Assembly: GCA_963682175.1 (NCBI GenBank)
Contig: OY821784.1
Coordinates: 33,709,621 to 33,773,620, forward strand
Direction: 5' to 3'
From: Triglochin maritima
Lineage: Eukaryota; Streptophyta; Magnoliopsida; Alismatales; Juncaginaceae
DNA length: 64,000 nt
The notes below the pieces were generated by a model. It worked only from the letters and a program-made list of their open reading frames with translations, ran no database searches and was not told where the DNA came from. This document shows, one piece after another, positions 1 to 12,510 of this stretch. The number at the start of each line of letters is the position of its first letter. Within the stretch, counting starts at the first letter, position 1. Position numbers and translations under genes: made by a program.

Positions 1-241
1 TTTTTTGTATTTCTATTAGAGCATATCAACAATAGGATGTTTGAGTGAAATCCATACCCATGTTGTAGTTGGATATATTTAGTTGTTTTGGTTAGATTAC
101 CACCTAATAATCTCTATAAGAATCAGGATAAATAAAATAGAATTGAAAAATAAGTATGGTTGGTACATCGGAGAACTCAAATAACGTTCTTGCTATTTCA
201 ACACACGTTCACAGGAGTGCCATCTTGCATACTTCCAACCA

Positions 242-3200
242 ATGAAGGCAGTTACTGTCTCAACTCCATCCCTTCGTATGATTGGTAAATTTTACTTTTC
301 TTTGCTTTTTCTTAAATTTGCAGTTAATGCTTTTCAATTACTAACATCGATTTCCCCCCCTTCCTTTTGGTATCACTAAGCAGATATTGCAGTCAACTTC
401 ACAGGTATAGTGTTACTTTATGATTTTATCAGTGAAACCACATCATTACATGTTTAGCAAATTGTGTTTTGTAGTAGGTTGGTCTCCGAATCTGTCTTCC
501 ATCGTTACCATGACAATTAAGTTCCTAGGCATAGATGACAGCCCTCTTTCTTCTATTTTATTAACTTAAAAGCTAAAGCACAACTAGTTGCTCATTAAGT
601 AATAATTTCTACGACTTAGAAACTAGAAGAAATCTTGGGGCCTTTGAAGTTGCTTTTTTCCCCCTTCTTAAAACTAATATTAACCCCAAAAATGAAAAAA
701 CACAGATGGCATGTTCAAGGGAATTTACAATGGGAAAAGCTATCACAAGGCAGACATTCCTTTGGTGCTCAATAAAGCGTGGGATGCTGGTGTAGATCGG
801 ATAATTGTAAGTAGCATATGCCTTTCTGCATTCGATATTTTGCAACATGAGATCCAGGTACAACTAGGTTGTGTCGTGTATTATTCATGGCAAAGGACCA
901 CATATGCATCCTTGTTGTAGAACTTTGCAATGCCATTCACATGGTTAACAAGTTTTGATATATTTTACATGGATAATAGGTAACATGTACTATTAGTCTT
1001 ACAATCTAAGAGGACACTGCAAACATCTATCTTTTTTTAAAGGCAACTAACGAACATACTTATGATGATAGAAATTTTGTACTTCTGAAAGATAGTGGAT
1101 AAGCAGCGCTCGAGTTCATATCCTAGTTATTTTATGCTTCTCTTAACAGAAGCGATCTTAGCTCATCGAACATTACTAAATGCTTTGAAGAAAATTTGTC
1201 CTTGTCAAGTCATGTCATGAATTGACAGTCACATGTTTCTTTTTATTTTAAAGGTCACCGGTGGGTCTCTAGAAGAATCAAAGGAGGCACTTGCCATTGC
1301 AGAAACTGATGGTCAGCGCTTACCCTTTTGCTCTATGCATTGTGCAGAGAACCCTTCATATATGCAGTTGCCCTTTCTTAATTTTTGTGCAGGAAGATTG
1401 TTCTGTACTGTCGGGGTGCATCCCACCAGGTGCAATGTAAGTAGTTACGACCTGCTTTATTACCACTAACCCTTTGGCTGTCTCACCTAAGAGCAACCCC
1501 CAAAATCTTTCTCCTCTTCTAAGCTTGTGTTTGTAGGAATTTGAAGAGAGTGGGGATCCTGATGGCCATTATAAATCACTCTTGTCATTGGCGAAAGAAG
1601 GAATTGAAAAGGGCAAGGTATTAATTATGTATCTCCAATTGGAGTAAACTACCTACATGTTTCACATGTTAATGTCAAGATAGAAATTTGTCTAGATTGT
1701 CCACTTTCAAACTGAAGCTGAACTTGAAAACTGTTGAGCTCTTGCTAGTTCAGTTTAATCAGTAATCCTATCTATAAGTAAATCTAATTTAAACGATGGG
1801 CATTGATTAAGCTATTCGACTATTTCAAAAAAATAACTTAGTCTTTGCTTGTTTCTCATGCTCTTTTCCTCTTACAATCTGAAGTGATATATAGGTTGTG
1901 GCAATCGGTGAGTGTGGACTGGACTATGACAGGCTTCACTTTTGTTCTTCAGATGTGCAAAAGAAGTACATTTTGTTGTAGTTTCGATAAGAAATTTTCG
2001 ATTTGTAGCAGTCAATATACCATATGCAAGCATATGTTAATGTATTTTTGTAAAATTAGGTACTTTGAGCGGCAGTTTGATCTAGCAGAATGTCTGAAGT
2101 TACCAATGTTTCTGCATATGCGTGCTGCTGCCAAAGATTTCTGTGATATTTTACATCGAAATGTTGGAAGGTGATCATTGATACTTGATGTTTTAGGAAT
2201 ACTGTGATTTACGTAAACCATAATTTGATGATTTTGTGTCTCTTCGTAAAAGTTTGTTGGTACTCGCAAATATCCACTTACAAATTGAATCTATCACCTT
2301 TCCCATATCACCAATGGATATGCATAAAGAGGTGGTGGAAAAAGTGCGCTTACAAAGCATTCATGAACATAAGTTTACTTCATTGATTAAAAAGGCAGCA
2401 AAAAATTTGAGTACTTTTTGTGGGTATTTTATGTAGTCCTTTTGAGGTGTAATGTTGATCCAAATAGCTTGGGTGATACTATGTTTCCAAAAAGGATAAA
2501 CATAGATAACTGCTTACATATTTACTACCTCTTTTAACAGATTTAGTGTCGGGGTTGCTCATTCATTTACCGGTAGCAAAGAAGACAGTGAAAGGTTGCT
2601 TTTGTTTGATAGCCTTTTCATAGGTGCATACTCATTTTTATCAATTTCCATTCAACTACTTCTATTTTCGTTTCGTAATATAGGTAATTTCTTTACAGGT
2701 TCTTTTTATATCTAAATATTGTATCTTCATGAATGACCATTTCTCAATTGAAGCTAAATTTCGAGCAATCATTTTTTTCCAGGTATAAATGGATGCTCAT
2801 TGAAAACAGTTGAAAATCTTGATGTCGTGAGAAGTATTCCTACTGAACGGATGATGATAGAGACAGATTCACCTTATTGTGAGATCCGGAGTACTCATGC
2901 TGGAATTCAGTACGTTAAGTCGGTTTGGCCTTCCAAGAAAAAAGAAAAGTATGAAAACGACTCAAGTCAATCGATTGTTAAGGGACGTAATGAGCCTTGC
3001 CTTGTTAGGTTGGTATTTACGCTCGGAATGTTTTTGCTTACCTGTTCAATTATGTATTCCTATTTTGGCAAATTTGTCTCGACGTAAAGATAAATATCCT
3101 TGAGGAAATTGACCGCTTGTATATTCGTCCTCCAGCTTTTAGGTTTAAACTTACATCCATTAAGTTCCTACAAGTGCTCCAAAAGAAGCTTCTTCCTGGA

Positions 3201-4731
3201 GATGTATCCCAAGTTCGTCATTTTCTGTGAAGTTGCTTCTTGGAATGACACATTCTTCAATCGGAAGAAGTTTCTGATTATTTATCATCTACACAATTAT
3301 CCCCTGCAATTAGCCTCTATGTATTGTTTCGATCTTTCCCGTGTGACCATACTTTTGTCTTCATATTTTGTTTCCAGTGTCTTAGGTAGAACAGTAGAAC
3401 CTAATATGGGAAATATGTAACCGCATATCACTTTCAAACTATGGGCATCACTGGGTTTAGATTTACAATCAAACTTATTTTAATGAATTTGAACTTGGAA
3501 GAAGAGAATTGACACAATACAAACACACAAATACAGTTGTACAATTTCTTTTCATTTCTAAAAAGATTAACAATTTAATATTATTTTCAAAATTCCCTTG
3601 TTTTTACATTTATTTGTTTTTGTTTAATTTTATACAATTCGAACACTACCTCTTAATAGAAAATTCTTGCAACTTTTTACCACTTAATAGAAAATTCTTG
3701 CAATTTTTTCCACTTAATGGAATTTTTTTACCACTTAACAAAGTTCCCTTGTTTAATTTTGACATTACCACTTAATAGAAAATTCTTGCAACTTTTTTCT
3801 CCATAGCTTGAAATTATAGCTTCTTTTTCTATCTAAATGGTTGTCAACAATCCTTATGCATATGATGGTGCTATCTTCAGGCAAGTTCTCGAGGTGGTAG
3901 CTGGTTGCAAGGATATCGATATCACTCAATTGAGCAAAGTTGTGTATCACAACACCTGCAGGTTGGTTGTCTGTTTTAAATTACATTTACATGTTGCATC
4001 ACAATACATTATTATTTGTCATAGTAGTTTTCTACAAGATGGAAATTAATTTGAAATGCTTCTTCAATAACACAACACTTTACTTCTCGAAAAGAATTTT
4101 GGTAGGACAAGAATGGACCAGTATCCTTATTCATGCTGAATCGTATACAGATTATGTACTTTTGATGAACTACGAACCTACAGTTCAGATGTAAATACAA
4201 GTTCCCTCCAAGTCTTTATATGTTTTGAAATGAAACCTTTTTGCTCTTAGTGTTTTTTCTCCTGTCCGAGTGCCGTTTTACGAAGCTTTTCATGTTTGTT
4301 TTCATCATTCATTCTGTTGTATTTGAAAATGAATTCCCTTACTTGCATATCCTTGAATCTGTTGAAGCATTATCTTACAATGCATATGGTTTTTAGAGTT
4401 TTATTACAATGCAAATCTCTTGCCCAATGATGAAATGAAAATGCAGAAACACTACCATTTCTGTTAATGTGATTATACTTATAGTAATTAATAGTTTGGG
4501 AGGAACTTCATTTGTGTTACTAGCTTGTGCACATAATTAATTTTTAGTGCTGCACAATCTCAAATGTTATCGAACTAAATTCCCTCCCCTCCGGATTAAA
4601 GTTGTTGAGCTGAATTCTCCGTGGAAGTGCTTCGCTAAAGACTGACTCTTCATTTGTTTTGCAGTGTGTTTTTCCCTCAGGATTTGGATTCCGCTGCCGA
4701 TGCTCTTCTGGATCAGGCAGGACCTTCATAG
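242..4731 (+). CDS. TatD-family metal-dependent deoxyribonuclease (TATDN1-like), 12 exons
   Basis: Exons read from splice sites: 242-284, 384-404, 706-806, 1254-1311, 1393-1436, 1537-1617, 1895-1965, 2060-2170, 2541-2623, 2783-3008, 3881-3961, 4665-4731. All introns begin GT and end AG, and phases join without a stop, giving 987 nt (328 aa). The predicted protein follows the eukaryotic TatD (TATDN1) pattern along its whole length. Expected metal-site residues are present: D15 and N19 in IDIAVNFTD, E122 in AIGECGLD, H159 in MFLHMR, H184 in AHSFTG and D233 in IETDSPYC. The family hydrolyses DNA with divalent metal and has been linked to DNA fragmentation and repair; location of this protein is not visible. 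The start was chosen because [19 protein letters not shown] leads directly into the conserved first strand; an upstream non-coding exon is possible. It looks intact. The family assignment is firm, individual splice sites slightly less so. Confidence 0.9.
3645..3800. repeat. Short direct repeats in intron 10 of the TatD gene
   Basis: Within the 872-bp tenth intron, a unit built on CTTAATAGAAAATTCTTGCA occurs three times (about 3652, 3685, 3770), separated by T-rich spacers. No coding potential is seen; probably local duplication. Confidence 0.6.
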
Positions 4732-5481
4732 TGAACGAAACGGAGTGCTAGATCTTTCGACGCACAACGTTCAGCAGATTTATGCTTATCCGGCAACTCA
4801 AATGAAACTGAATTAGCAGTCTGGTTTTGTTGGAGCTTGACAGTTCATTCTTAACATTTGTGCAACTTTGCAATTCGAGACTAAGATTATAACATGGTGT
4901 TTGTGTGTATTATAAACAAATTCCACTTTTGACCTTCATACAATTATATTTCCGAGTGGAGATATGTTATGAGTTTTCCGCAAGTTTTGTTGGTACATCA
5001 TCGTACATATGACACATATCCATGTGTAAAATGTAGTTACTTTTAAAGTAAGGATAAGTGTAATACATGAGGTATTGTGTTTATTAAAGATAATACAAAC
5101 AACAAAACTTGCGGAAAAATCATAATAACATATCACAGAGGTTATATTTCTGTGTGTTAATTTGTGTAATCCTATCAAAAATTCGTGCCAAGCATAATTT
5201 GAATCAAAATTTACATGTGTTTGAATAATGTTGGACTATTGAATATTGAGTTTAGGTTAATGTAATATTCAATTGGAAAATTAATATTGATTTGTAAAGT
5301 TAGTATATTAGATTCTCTTACACTTTTTAGTCCCACGTTGAAAAGTTTAGGAAAAAGAAAATTTGGGAAACAGAGAAATGTTTATTTATCTAAGTTTCTC
5401 ATTGTCCTTTGAGGGGTAGAAATAGAGGAGAGAACATGTGACACACACAATGTGCAGCAAATTGTTCAAAATGTGATTAAC
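4732..5481. other. 3' flank of the TatD gene; possible old LTR remnant
   Basis: No gene is seen. From 5229 the sequence starts TGTTGGACTATTG and contains TTAGTCCCACGTTG, a layout common at the start of plant copia-type LTRs, but no matching right end or target duplication was found, so this is only a suggestion. The hAT element is inserted at 5490. Confidence 0.3.
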
Positions 5482-5489
5482 ATCAAAAC

Positions 5490-7997
5490 CAATGTTCTAG
5501 TAGGCGATCGCCCCTCACGGTGGTCGCCTGGGCGACCATCGGCTTTAGCCCGGCGAAGCGGGGCGAAATAGGCGATCGCTTCGCCTAGGCGATCGCCGTT
5601 GGAGGCTCTCCAACGACTCTCCACTTTTTTTTCTTTCAAAAATTACAAGTTTGCCACTACCCAAAATCCTATATAAATCCCTCCAAACATCAAACCTCTT
5701 CATTTTTCACATATCTCTCATTCAGCACTGTAAGGACGCCTGAGTGGAAGGAAGTAATATCCGTCACTTGTACTTACAGATCCAGACTTAAACCCATGAC
5801 GTATCATGAAGTTAGTGACTCGTGCCTTAAACAGGAATTGACTACACTAGAGGTATACTAGAGTCATATTGGGCAACATACGGGTGCACGTTGATGACAG
5901 ATGGCTGGACTGATAGGTCCGGTAGGAATATAATCAATTTTCTAGTAAATTATCCGACAGGTACCATGTTCATGAGGTTTGTAGATGCTTCCGGTCACTC
6001 TCACACCGCAGACTACCTGTACAAGCTGATGGACAAGGTAGTTGGCGAGATTGGCGAAGAACACGTTGTTCAGGTTGTCACCGACAACGCCGCCGCGTAC
6101 GTACTTGCCGATATGATGTTGCAGCAAAAAAGAAGGAGATTGTTTTGGACTCCCTGTGCAGCGCATTGCATCGATCTCTATCTTGGAGGATATTGGCAAG
6201 CTATTTTTGAAGACTATTGCTTTAGCTCGGAAGATCATCAAACATTTCAACAGTTCTGACATGTTGTTGAAGAGGAAGCGAATTGTCATTGAAGGGAACT
6301 TGCTACGCCCTGCTGTCACGAGATTTGTCACCGCCTTTTCTGAGTTTGCAAAGGTTGTTTCTGAAGAAAGACAAACTCCGAGCATTTGTTGTTTCCCCGG
6401 AGTACAACGATCCTAATGCAAGTTGGATAAAGAACAAGAAAAAGAAGGAGATCTCTACTGAAGTTGCCGAGACCATTCTACAAAGTGGTTTCTGGACCAA
6501 CGTCGTGAAGACACTGAAGGCCTCACAACCTATGGTCCAGGTTCTTAGACTTGTTGACGGCGATGAGAAACCACCGATGGGATATCTGTGTGACGCAATG
6601 GAGAAAGCCAAAGAACAAATCATGAGGAACTTTGACGGAAACCTGAGGTTGTACAAGCAAGTCATCAACCTCATCGACACCAGGTGGGGTCCAGGGAAGA
6701 TAATGTCCTCACCGCTACACTCAGCTGGTTTCTTACTCAACCCTGGTACCTTCTTCTCCGTCCCACCTCAGGATCGAAATGTAGCTTTCAATGAGCATAT
6801 GTCTGGATTCATGGATGTCGTAGAGCGGCTCGTCCCCACTCCTGCAGAACAAGACAAGATTTGCGGTCTACTTGATCGTTACAAGAACTCCCTCGGAATA
6901 TTCTCGAGGGATATGGTCGTCAGACAAAGGTCGGAAAGAAGACCTATAGATTGGTGACAATCTTATGACGCAGACATGGGAGAGACCGCATTACAGAGGT
7001 TGGCCCTGAGGGTGTTGGGATTGACATGCTCGACATCAGGTTGTGAGCGGAATTGGAGTGTCTTCGAGCAGTTGCACTCAACGAGAAGGAACATGTTGGC
7101 TGTGAAGAAGATGAATGACTTGGTGTATGTGAACTACAACCAAAAGTTAAGGCAAAGGTTTCAACAAAGGATGGAGAAGCCCAGATTTTATGACCCCATC
7201 AGTGTGGACTACGATCTCTTCGACGAGCATCCGTGGTTGGTAGAAACTGAAGATCCGGTCTTCGCTGGAGAGGAGCTTACATGGGTCGATGCTGAGGAAG
7301 CAGCTTTAGGACATTCTTCTTCACGGAGACGCTTTGCTCGATCCATGTCCACTGCATCTGATGCGCGGTGTTCCACTGCATCTGACGCGCCATTATTAGG
7401 TGGTGGCATGGATGATGCCATCGTTCACATTAGTTCTAGAGATCCAGGTGCATCGAGTTATCAACCACCGATGGACATCGACGAGCAATATGTCCAATCC
7501 GACGATGAAGAAACTGAAGAAGATGATGTCTACGTCGACAATCCGAACGAGAACCACTCCGACGACTCTGATGGTGGTGGAGGATATGATATGGTTCCCA
7601 GATGGACATTAGATCAATGTGTCCAATGGAATTAGTTAGTTAGCTTGTAATTTTAATTTCTCTCTTATCTGCTATTGTATGAACTCTGAGTTACCTTTGT
7701 AATCGTACTACTAAGCAAAAATTATATACCTAAGTGTTTAGGTGGGTAGAGGTGTCTAGTGAGGCATTGGTCGAGGAATTAGGTGTCTTTTCGAAGCCTA
7801 AACATGTATGGTATTTTTAGATAATATTTGTGCATTTTTTCCTATTTTCCCCGATTTTTACTGATTTTTTATCTTTTTTATAAAATTTAATTTAATTTAA
7901 AAAAAAGACCGCCCAGATTTGGGCGGTCGCACAACCGCCTAGGCGATCGCCCAGGCGACCGGACACCCCCGGTCGCCTAGGCGGTCCCAGAACACTG
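5490..7997 (+). mobile_element. hAT DNA transposon with perfect 8-bp target duplication
   Basis: The left end reads CAATGTTCTAG and the right end, reverse-complemented, CAGTGTTCTGG: imperfect terminal inverted repeats of the hAT type. They are flanked by identical 8-bp direct repeats ATCAAAAC at 5482-5489 and 7998-8005, which fixes the boundaries. Both subterminal regions (about 5500-5600 and 7905-7985) are packed with GGCGATCGCC, GGCGACC and CCTAGGCG palindromic motifs in both orientations, the expected arrangement for transposase binding sites. The interior encodes a decayed transposase, so the 2508-bp copy is probably non-autonomous. The perfect target duplication indicates that it inserted without later rearrangement. 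Confidence 0.93.
5861..7635 (+). pseudogene. Broken hAT transposase (DUF659 plus C-terminal dimerisation domain)
   Basis: The first block (from about 5864) reads WATYGCTLMTDGWTDRSG and then VVTDNAAAYVLAD, the two aspartate-bearing parts of the DUF659-type RNase H fold. Near 6180 the frame shifts (AHCIDL continues in another frame as LEDIGK..LARKIIKHF), and near 6350 it shifts again into the frame running to 7635. An in-frame TGA at 6955-6957 replaces the second tryptophan codon of the conserved PxxWW region. The last block has the hAT dimerisation signature CSTSGCERNWSVF followed by an acidic C-terminal tail. An N-terminal BED zinc finger is not recognisable in 5600-5860. With two frameshifts and one stop it cannot make an active transposase. 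Confidence 0.88.
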
Positions 7998-8005
7998 ATC
8001 AAAAC

Positions 8006-8159
8006 TGCTTCTCCCTGATAGGAGGAAAGCATGTTAGCTCTAAGTAACATAGAAGTTAACATATCAGTTAATGTTCTATTCTTACCCTCTGCAAAGTAAT
8101 TTTACTGGGGTGAGTAAGGAGAATGTTAGCTCTCTTATTTTATATTCCCATCATCTTTT
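8006..8159. other. Sequence between hAT element and copia remnant
   Basis: No coding or repeat signal recognised beyond the hAT target duplication. Confidence 0.3.
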
Positions 8160-8900
8160 ACTTCTAAACCTCTTAATTTTCAAGTAAATTTGATGTCAAC
8201 TCTAGACATAAAAAATTTAAAATTTCAAAAGCTTCATCTTTCGATGTCAACAAATAAAGATAACAATATCTAGAAAAATCATCTATAAATGTTATCAAAT
8301 ACTTCCAACCACCTTCAGTAACAAAATTCTTAAAGTCACAAAGGTCTGAATGTATCAACTCAAGAAGTTGTGTGCTTCTAGAAACCGATCTAAAAGGTTT
8401 TCTAGTCGTCTTGGAGCACACACCTCACATTTGTCAAATCGAATAGATGTGTGTCCAATGGAATGTTTTGAGTGTTGCTAAATGTTGCATTTTCATGTAG
8501 TTTACAGGTCCAAGTCCATTATGCAATAACTTTGGATCAATCCGCTTAGAAATTATCAGACAAATCAAAGTTATTCTCTTTCAACTTGTTTTTAATGTTC
8601 TCAAACTCAATTAGTTGTGAAGTGAATCCACATTGAACTTGAATTCAAAGAACTTCTCCACGATAAAAGTTTCCAGAGTTCTCATATATCTTTCGTTGTC
8701 TTACACTCATTATAGGTCATGACTAAACGAGGATTTAAAGATGTTAACATGTAATCCCTATAGAAATCTTCATCATTTTTCCATTGATATTCATGTACAT
8801 TTTCAGTGCTTGTTGCAAAATCACTCAAAACTGTGTAGAAAATGTCATGTTCCTTCATTCCGAACTGAACATGAAGTTTCCACCCATGAAACTAAAGTGA
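8160..8900 (-). pseudogene. Ty1/copia gag-preintegrase-integrase remnant
   Basis: On the minus strand 8421-8173 encodes part of a copia integrase: LIHSDLCDF, then WKYLITFIDDFSRYCYLYLL, with the usual copia catalytic-core spacing. Immediately upstream (about 8560-8422) is a decayed GAG-preintegrase zinc-binding region recognisable as GLGPVNYMKMQHLATL. Further upstream (about 8790-8600) pieces read TYNECKTTKDIWEL and VEKFFEFKFNVDSL, resembling the UBN2/Gag domain. Frames shift several times, there are stops, and no reverse transcriptase or flanking LTR pair is visible. The flanking solo LTR at 9138 has its own target duplication and is not part of this unit. Confidence 0.75.
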
Positions 8901-9137
8901 CATCAAAAGATTGCAACTTCACAATATCAAATGAAATGATTTTAGTCATCATCAAAACAAAAAAGATGGAAAGAGGTGTTGATAGATACTCAAATTTCGA
9001 CCCAACTACTTTCGAGCTACGAAATCTGACGACCAGACCTTAGAATCAGATCTGGAGCACCAAAAAAACCATAGGAAGGGATGCTCACATCGTCAGAAAC
9101 TCGCCGGAGGATGATCGAAATGCTCGCTGGAAGTTCA

Positions 9138-11048
9138 TGTAGGATTTCGTGCCCTATTATATGTATATATTTTTCGAAATTTTATAAACATATGGGATCG
9201 AAACATTCATATTTTCTTCGATTTTCATATAGACATGCATTTGTTTGTCCTAATTATTTAACATGCATTAGGACAAACAAACAATTGCAAAGAGTATCAT
9301 ACCTAGAGGTTCTCTAAAACCTCTTGAAGATCTGGAGTCACGTTGCCGGTCGAATCGCCCGGTGGATTGCCTCCGAGTGTTCACCAAACTCTAAACAAGA
9401 TTGGAGAGAGAAGAGTTAGCCTCTCAATCTCCAATAGGGTTTAGAATCTAGCTAATAACCCCCATTTTCTTTCCTGAGATTTTACTCTCCAAAAACTCAA
9501 ATTAACTAAGGAATTTCGGATGGATTAATTGGGGCGGTTCGAGAGAGAGAGAATTTTGCATACACTTATTTTTAATGAAGGAAATTAGGCCTATTTATAG
9601 GCTCCTTTAATTTATACATCATGGGCTATGCATTGACCCATTCTTCCATGTTTTTCTCTCTTAAGACCAATTCCCAATATTAAATTTATTAATCCATATC
9701 CAAATTTAATCATAATTGACCAAGTCAAAACAATGATCAATAATTCCTTAATTAATTTGCCTTTATCGAATTTTGGATTAATTCCCAACAAAATTCGTTT
9801 TTTTTTGTTTTAGGAAATTTAATTAATTTGCCTTTATCGAATTTTGGTTTAATTCCCAACAAAATTCGAATTTGGGGTTTTAGCAAATTTAATTAATTAA
9901 TTAATTTGCCTTATCGAATTTTGGATCAATTCCCAACAAAATTCGATCTTTGGGGTTATAGCTAATTTATATATCTTATGCAATATATCATCATATGTAA
10001 TATCAAACAATCACACCCCATGATATATTTTTATTTACATCTCATATATAAATTCATGATTCTAAATATGTCATTTTCATGACATAATGATTTTATCGAT
10101 TCACCGCATGTATACGAAACTCGATACATCATATGAACATAAAATCACCTTCTTGTTTCCCAGTTTTATGGTGTGACCTATGGGAGGATCTAAGCTAAAT
10201 TGGCAGTGATATTAATAGCTTAACATCACAAACTATAAGAGGTATCTAGCCACACATTATAGTTCCCAATTAGCTAGATGTCTTAATTCAGCTCGAACCA
10301 AAACTCGATCCAATTAGTGATGGAGTGCACCACTTGTGTCCGTCCCTTGCCTCATGATATTAAGAATACACACAAAGTAGTATTGTGTCATCTTTGTATT
10401 AATATTCATTTCTTGATCTCTTTAAGCTAGTTATAAATATGTGACTTAACTCAAATCACATTGTGCACATTATAACTTTGCTTTATCAAGGGGCCCACTA
10501 ATATCATCACTCAATTAAGAGGGGCAATGATAGTCTTTTGACTAACTATCTTCTCCAACAAAAGTTGTACTTAACCAACCAATGCCTTTACACTACACTG
10601 ATCGATAGTTCAAGACATTGATCTAATTAAGTATTCCTTAAGTGATTAGATATAAGTCTCATATCAAAGGACCAAAGACACAGTAAAATATTAATGACAC
10701 AGAAACACATTTCTATAATATTTTACTTATTAGGTCTATTCAGTATACAAAAGTAATATTTTCCTCTTTTGCATACCCGTGTTGTCACTCACTTGTAGAG
10801 CTACAATGATCTATGATCAACACGACAATCTTAACTCGGTAATTAATGTTCCATGTCAATTACCATGATTGCGAATATCTTTTGTTTTATGTAAACCAAT
10901 ATCTTTTAGAGCTCTACGGTTAAGGACCAAGAGCATCTTCCTTAACACTTCTAAAAGACGAATAACATAAACAAGGAACAAAATGATTTTTCATTCAATT
11001 CATAATAATTGACATTTAAAAGTAAACTTTTAGAACACATTCCCTTCA
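9138..11048 (-). mobile_element. Solo LTR (copia-like, ~1.9 kb) with 5-bp target duplication
   Basis: On the minus strand the LTR begins TGAAGGGAATGTGTTC and ends GAAATCCTACA, giving TG...CA ends. The 5-bp direct repeat GTTCA flanks it exactly (9133-9137 and 11049-11053), and no internal region is present, so it is a solo LTR left by recombination. A TATA-like CCTATAAATAG on the minus strand lies near 9591-9602, followed by a plausible R/U5 region. It is related over most of its length to the LTR at 54411-56534 (+). The copia assignment rests on the tract AGTGGGAGAT next to the relative, not on coding sequence. Confidence 0.88.
9750..9968. repeat. Three tandem ~70-78-bp units inside the solo LTR
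   Basis: Units start near 9761, 9830 and 9908, each containing CGAATTTTGG and CCCAACAAAATTCG separated by AATTAATT-rich spacer. The related LTR at 54.4 kb has only one unit here, and its paired-palindrome cluster follows at the same place. Confidence 0.75.
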
Positions 11049-11053
11049 GTTCA

Positions 11054-12507
11054 ACCCCAAAACCAACCGAAAAAGTAGGCTGCGATCTTCAAACGACCAT
11101 AACTTTCATGTCCGACCTCCGTTTGGCATGATCTACCACTCAAATTGTTCCTCACAAAGGGGGTGTTAGTGGCGCGGAAAGCTCCGGAAAGTGATTTTCA
11201 GAGTCAACGGGAAAGCAGAGGAAAACAGAATCCAGTGGAAAACAGTTTCCCTTTGACTGAATTCTGTTGTTTGTGCCTGCGTCGGAAAACAGTTTGGATA
11301 AGAAAAACGGACGACCGAACTAGTTTCGGTCGACCGAAATGCGACTTCCTCATAGTGAACGTAAACGGAAGACCGAACTAAGTTCGGTCGTCCGAACGGG
11401 TCATTCTAGTTACGAATTCGGTAGACCGAAATATGTTCGGTCGACCGTTATATTCATTTTCGGTGGACCGAATGTTTGACGGTCGACCGAAAAAATTCGG
11501 TTTCCGTGGTTTTCCGACCTCAAAGTGACGGAAAACTCAAAGAAAATTTTATACATACCACAGAATCCGACGGAATCCGTGTTTTCGTGCACAAACGCCC
11601 CATTTCCGGAGTCAACCGGAATCCAAATTCTGTTTCCGTCGGATTCTCTCGGAATCCATGTGCACAACCCCCCCCCAAAGAGTAGAACAACCTCTGCGGT
11701 TTCAGATTCAAATATCCACGGGATGTGCCGGATTTGACTCTTGAACATTTCATCTCCCGAAATTTGAAACTCAGATATCTGGCGATCCAACCGTCGGATC
11801 AGAAAAACGATGACACCGACGTGGTCCTCTCGTCGAGATCTTCAAGATGACTACTCACACGCTAAAATTTGACACACAGATCTAATACCTCAAGGTTGTT
11901 GGAGGTGATGAGATTTTGGGTTAATGTTACTTCAAGTATTACACCATTGTGATTAGATTTGGAATCCTCACTTATGTTACCTCCACCGTTCGAGTTTTAT
12001 ATATACACTTTACTGGATTGTCCCACTTGGACTCACCTATTAGCTTATATGAGAACATAATATCTGGATATATAAGTCAAATGTTTGACGATAATATATC
12101 TAACAAAGTAATATATTCAACACAAATTAACTTAACCTAGGAAATTTGATTTTGATCCTTTTGGTTTTGGGTTGACCCAAACCCTTCTAATCTCTAAATC
12201 ACTCGGCAAAATAATTGATCAAAATTTCTTGAGGTGTGAGATTGGTGTTGTATTATGTGGCCTAAATCATGGTTTGACTAAAAAAAACTTGAATCATCGA
12301 AAAAACTTGTTCGACCGTAGAACCATTGTTTGGAGTTATTTGTTTGGCGGATTCAAATATCCGTTTGGGTTCCATCTAGACTATAGGCATCAGGCGTGTG
12401 TAGAGGTGGACCTAAGATTTTCAAAGGGGCTCCAAAATATTAATGTTAATTATAATGAAAATTATTTCATATTTACTTATAGCACTTTCTCTTCGTACTC
12501 TGAAAAC
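11054..12507. other. Non-coding repeat-derived sequence holding a palindrome cluster
   Basis: Several short open frames exist but none resembles a known protein. The stretch contains the paired-palindrome cluster at 11308-11489 and looks like a fragment of LTR-type U3 sequence, though no LTR ends were found. Confidence 0.35.
11308..11489. repeat. Cluster of eight CGG-N4-CCG palindromes in four 19-bp-spaced pairs
   Basis: Site starts are 11308, 11327, 11366, 11385, 11419, 11438, 11461 and 11480. The distances within pairs are 19 bp in all four cases, while distances between pairs vary (39, 34, 23). Central N4 is ACGA, TCGA, AAGA, TCGT, TAGA, TCGA, TGGA, TCGA: arms are perfectly kept while the centre of the left-hand site varies. 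Function unknown. Confidence 0.9.
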
Positions 12508-12510
12508 TTA

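Noticed and set aside
9138..11048. Solo LTR as 5' LTR of the copia remnant at 8.2-8.9 kb
   Set aside because: It has its own perfect GTTCA duplication on both sides, so it inserted as an independent element and is solo.
11308..11489. CRISPR-like array of short repeats with spacers
   Set aside because: Repeats are palindromic 10-mers in a plant nuclear context, with paired rather than even spacing and no cas genes; a eukaryotic repeat, not CRISPR.
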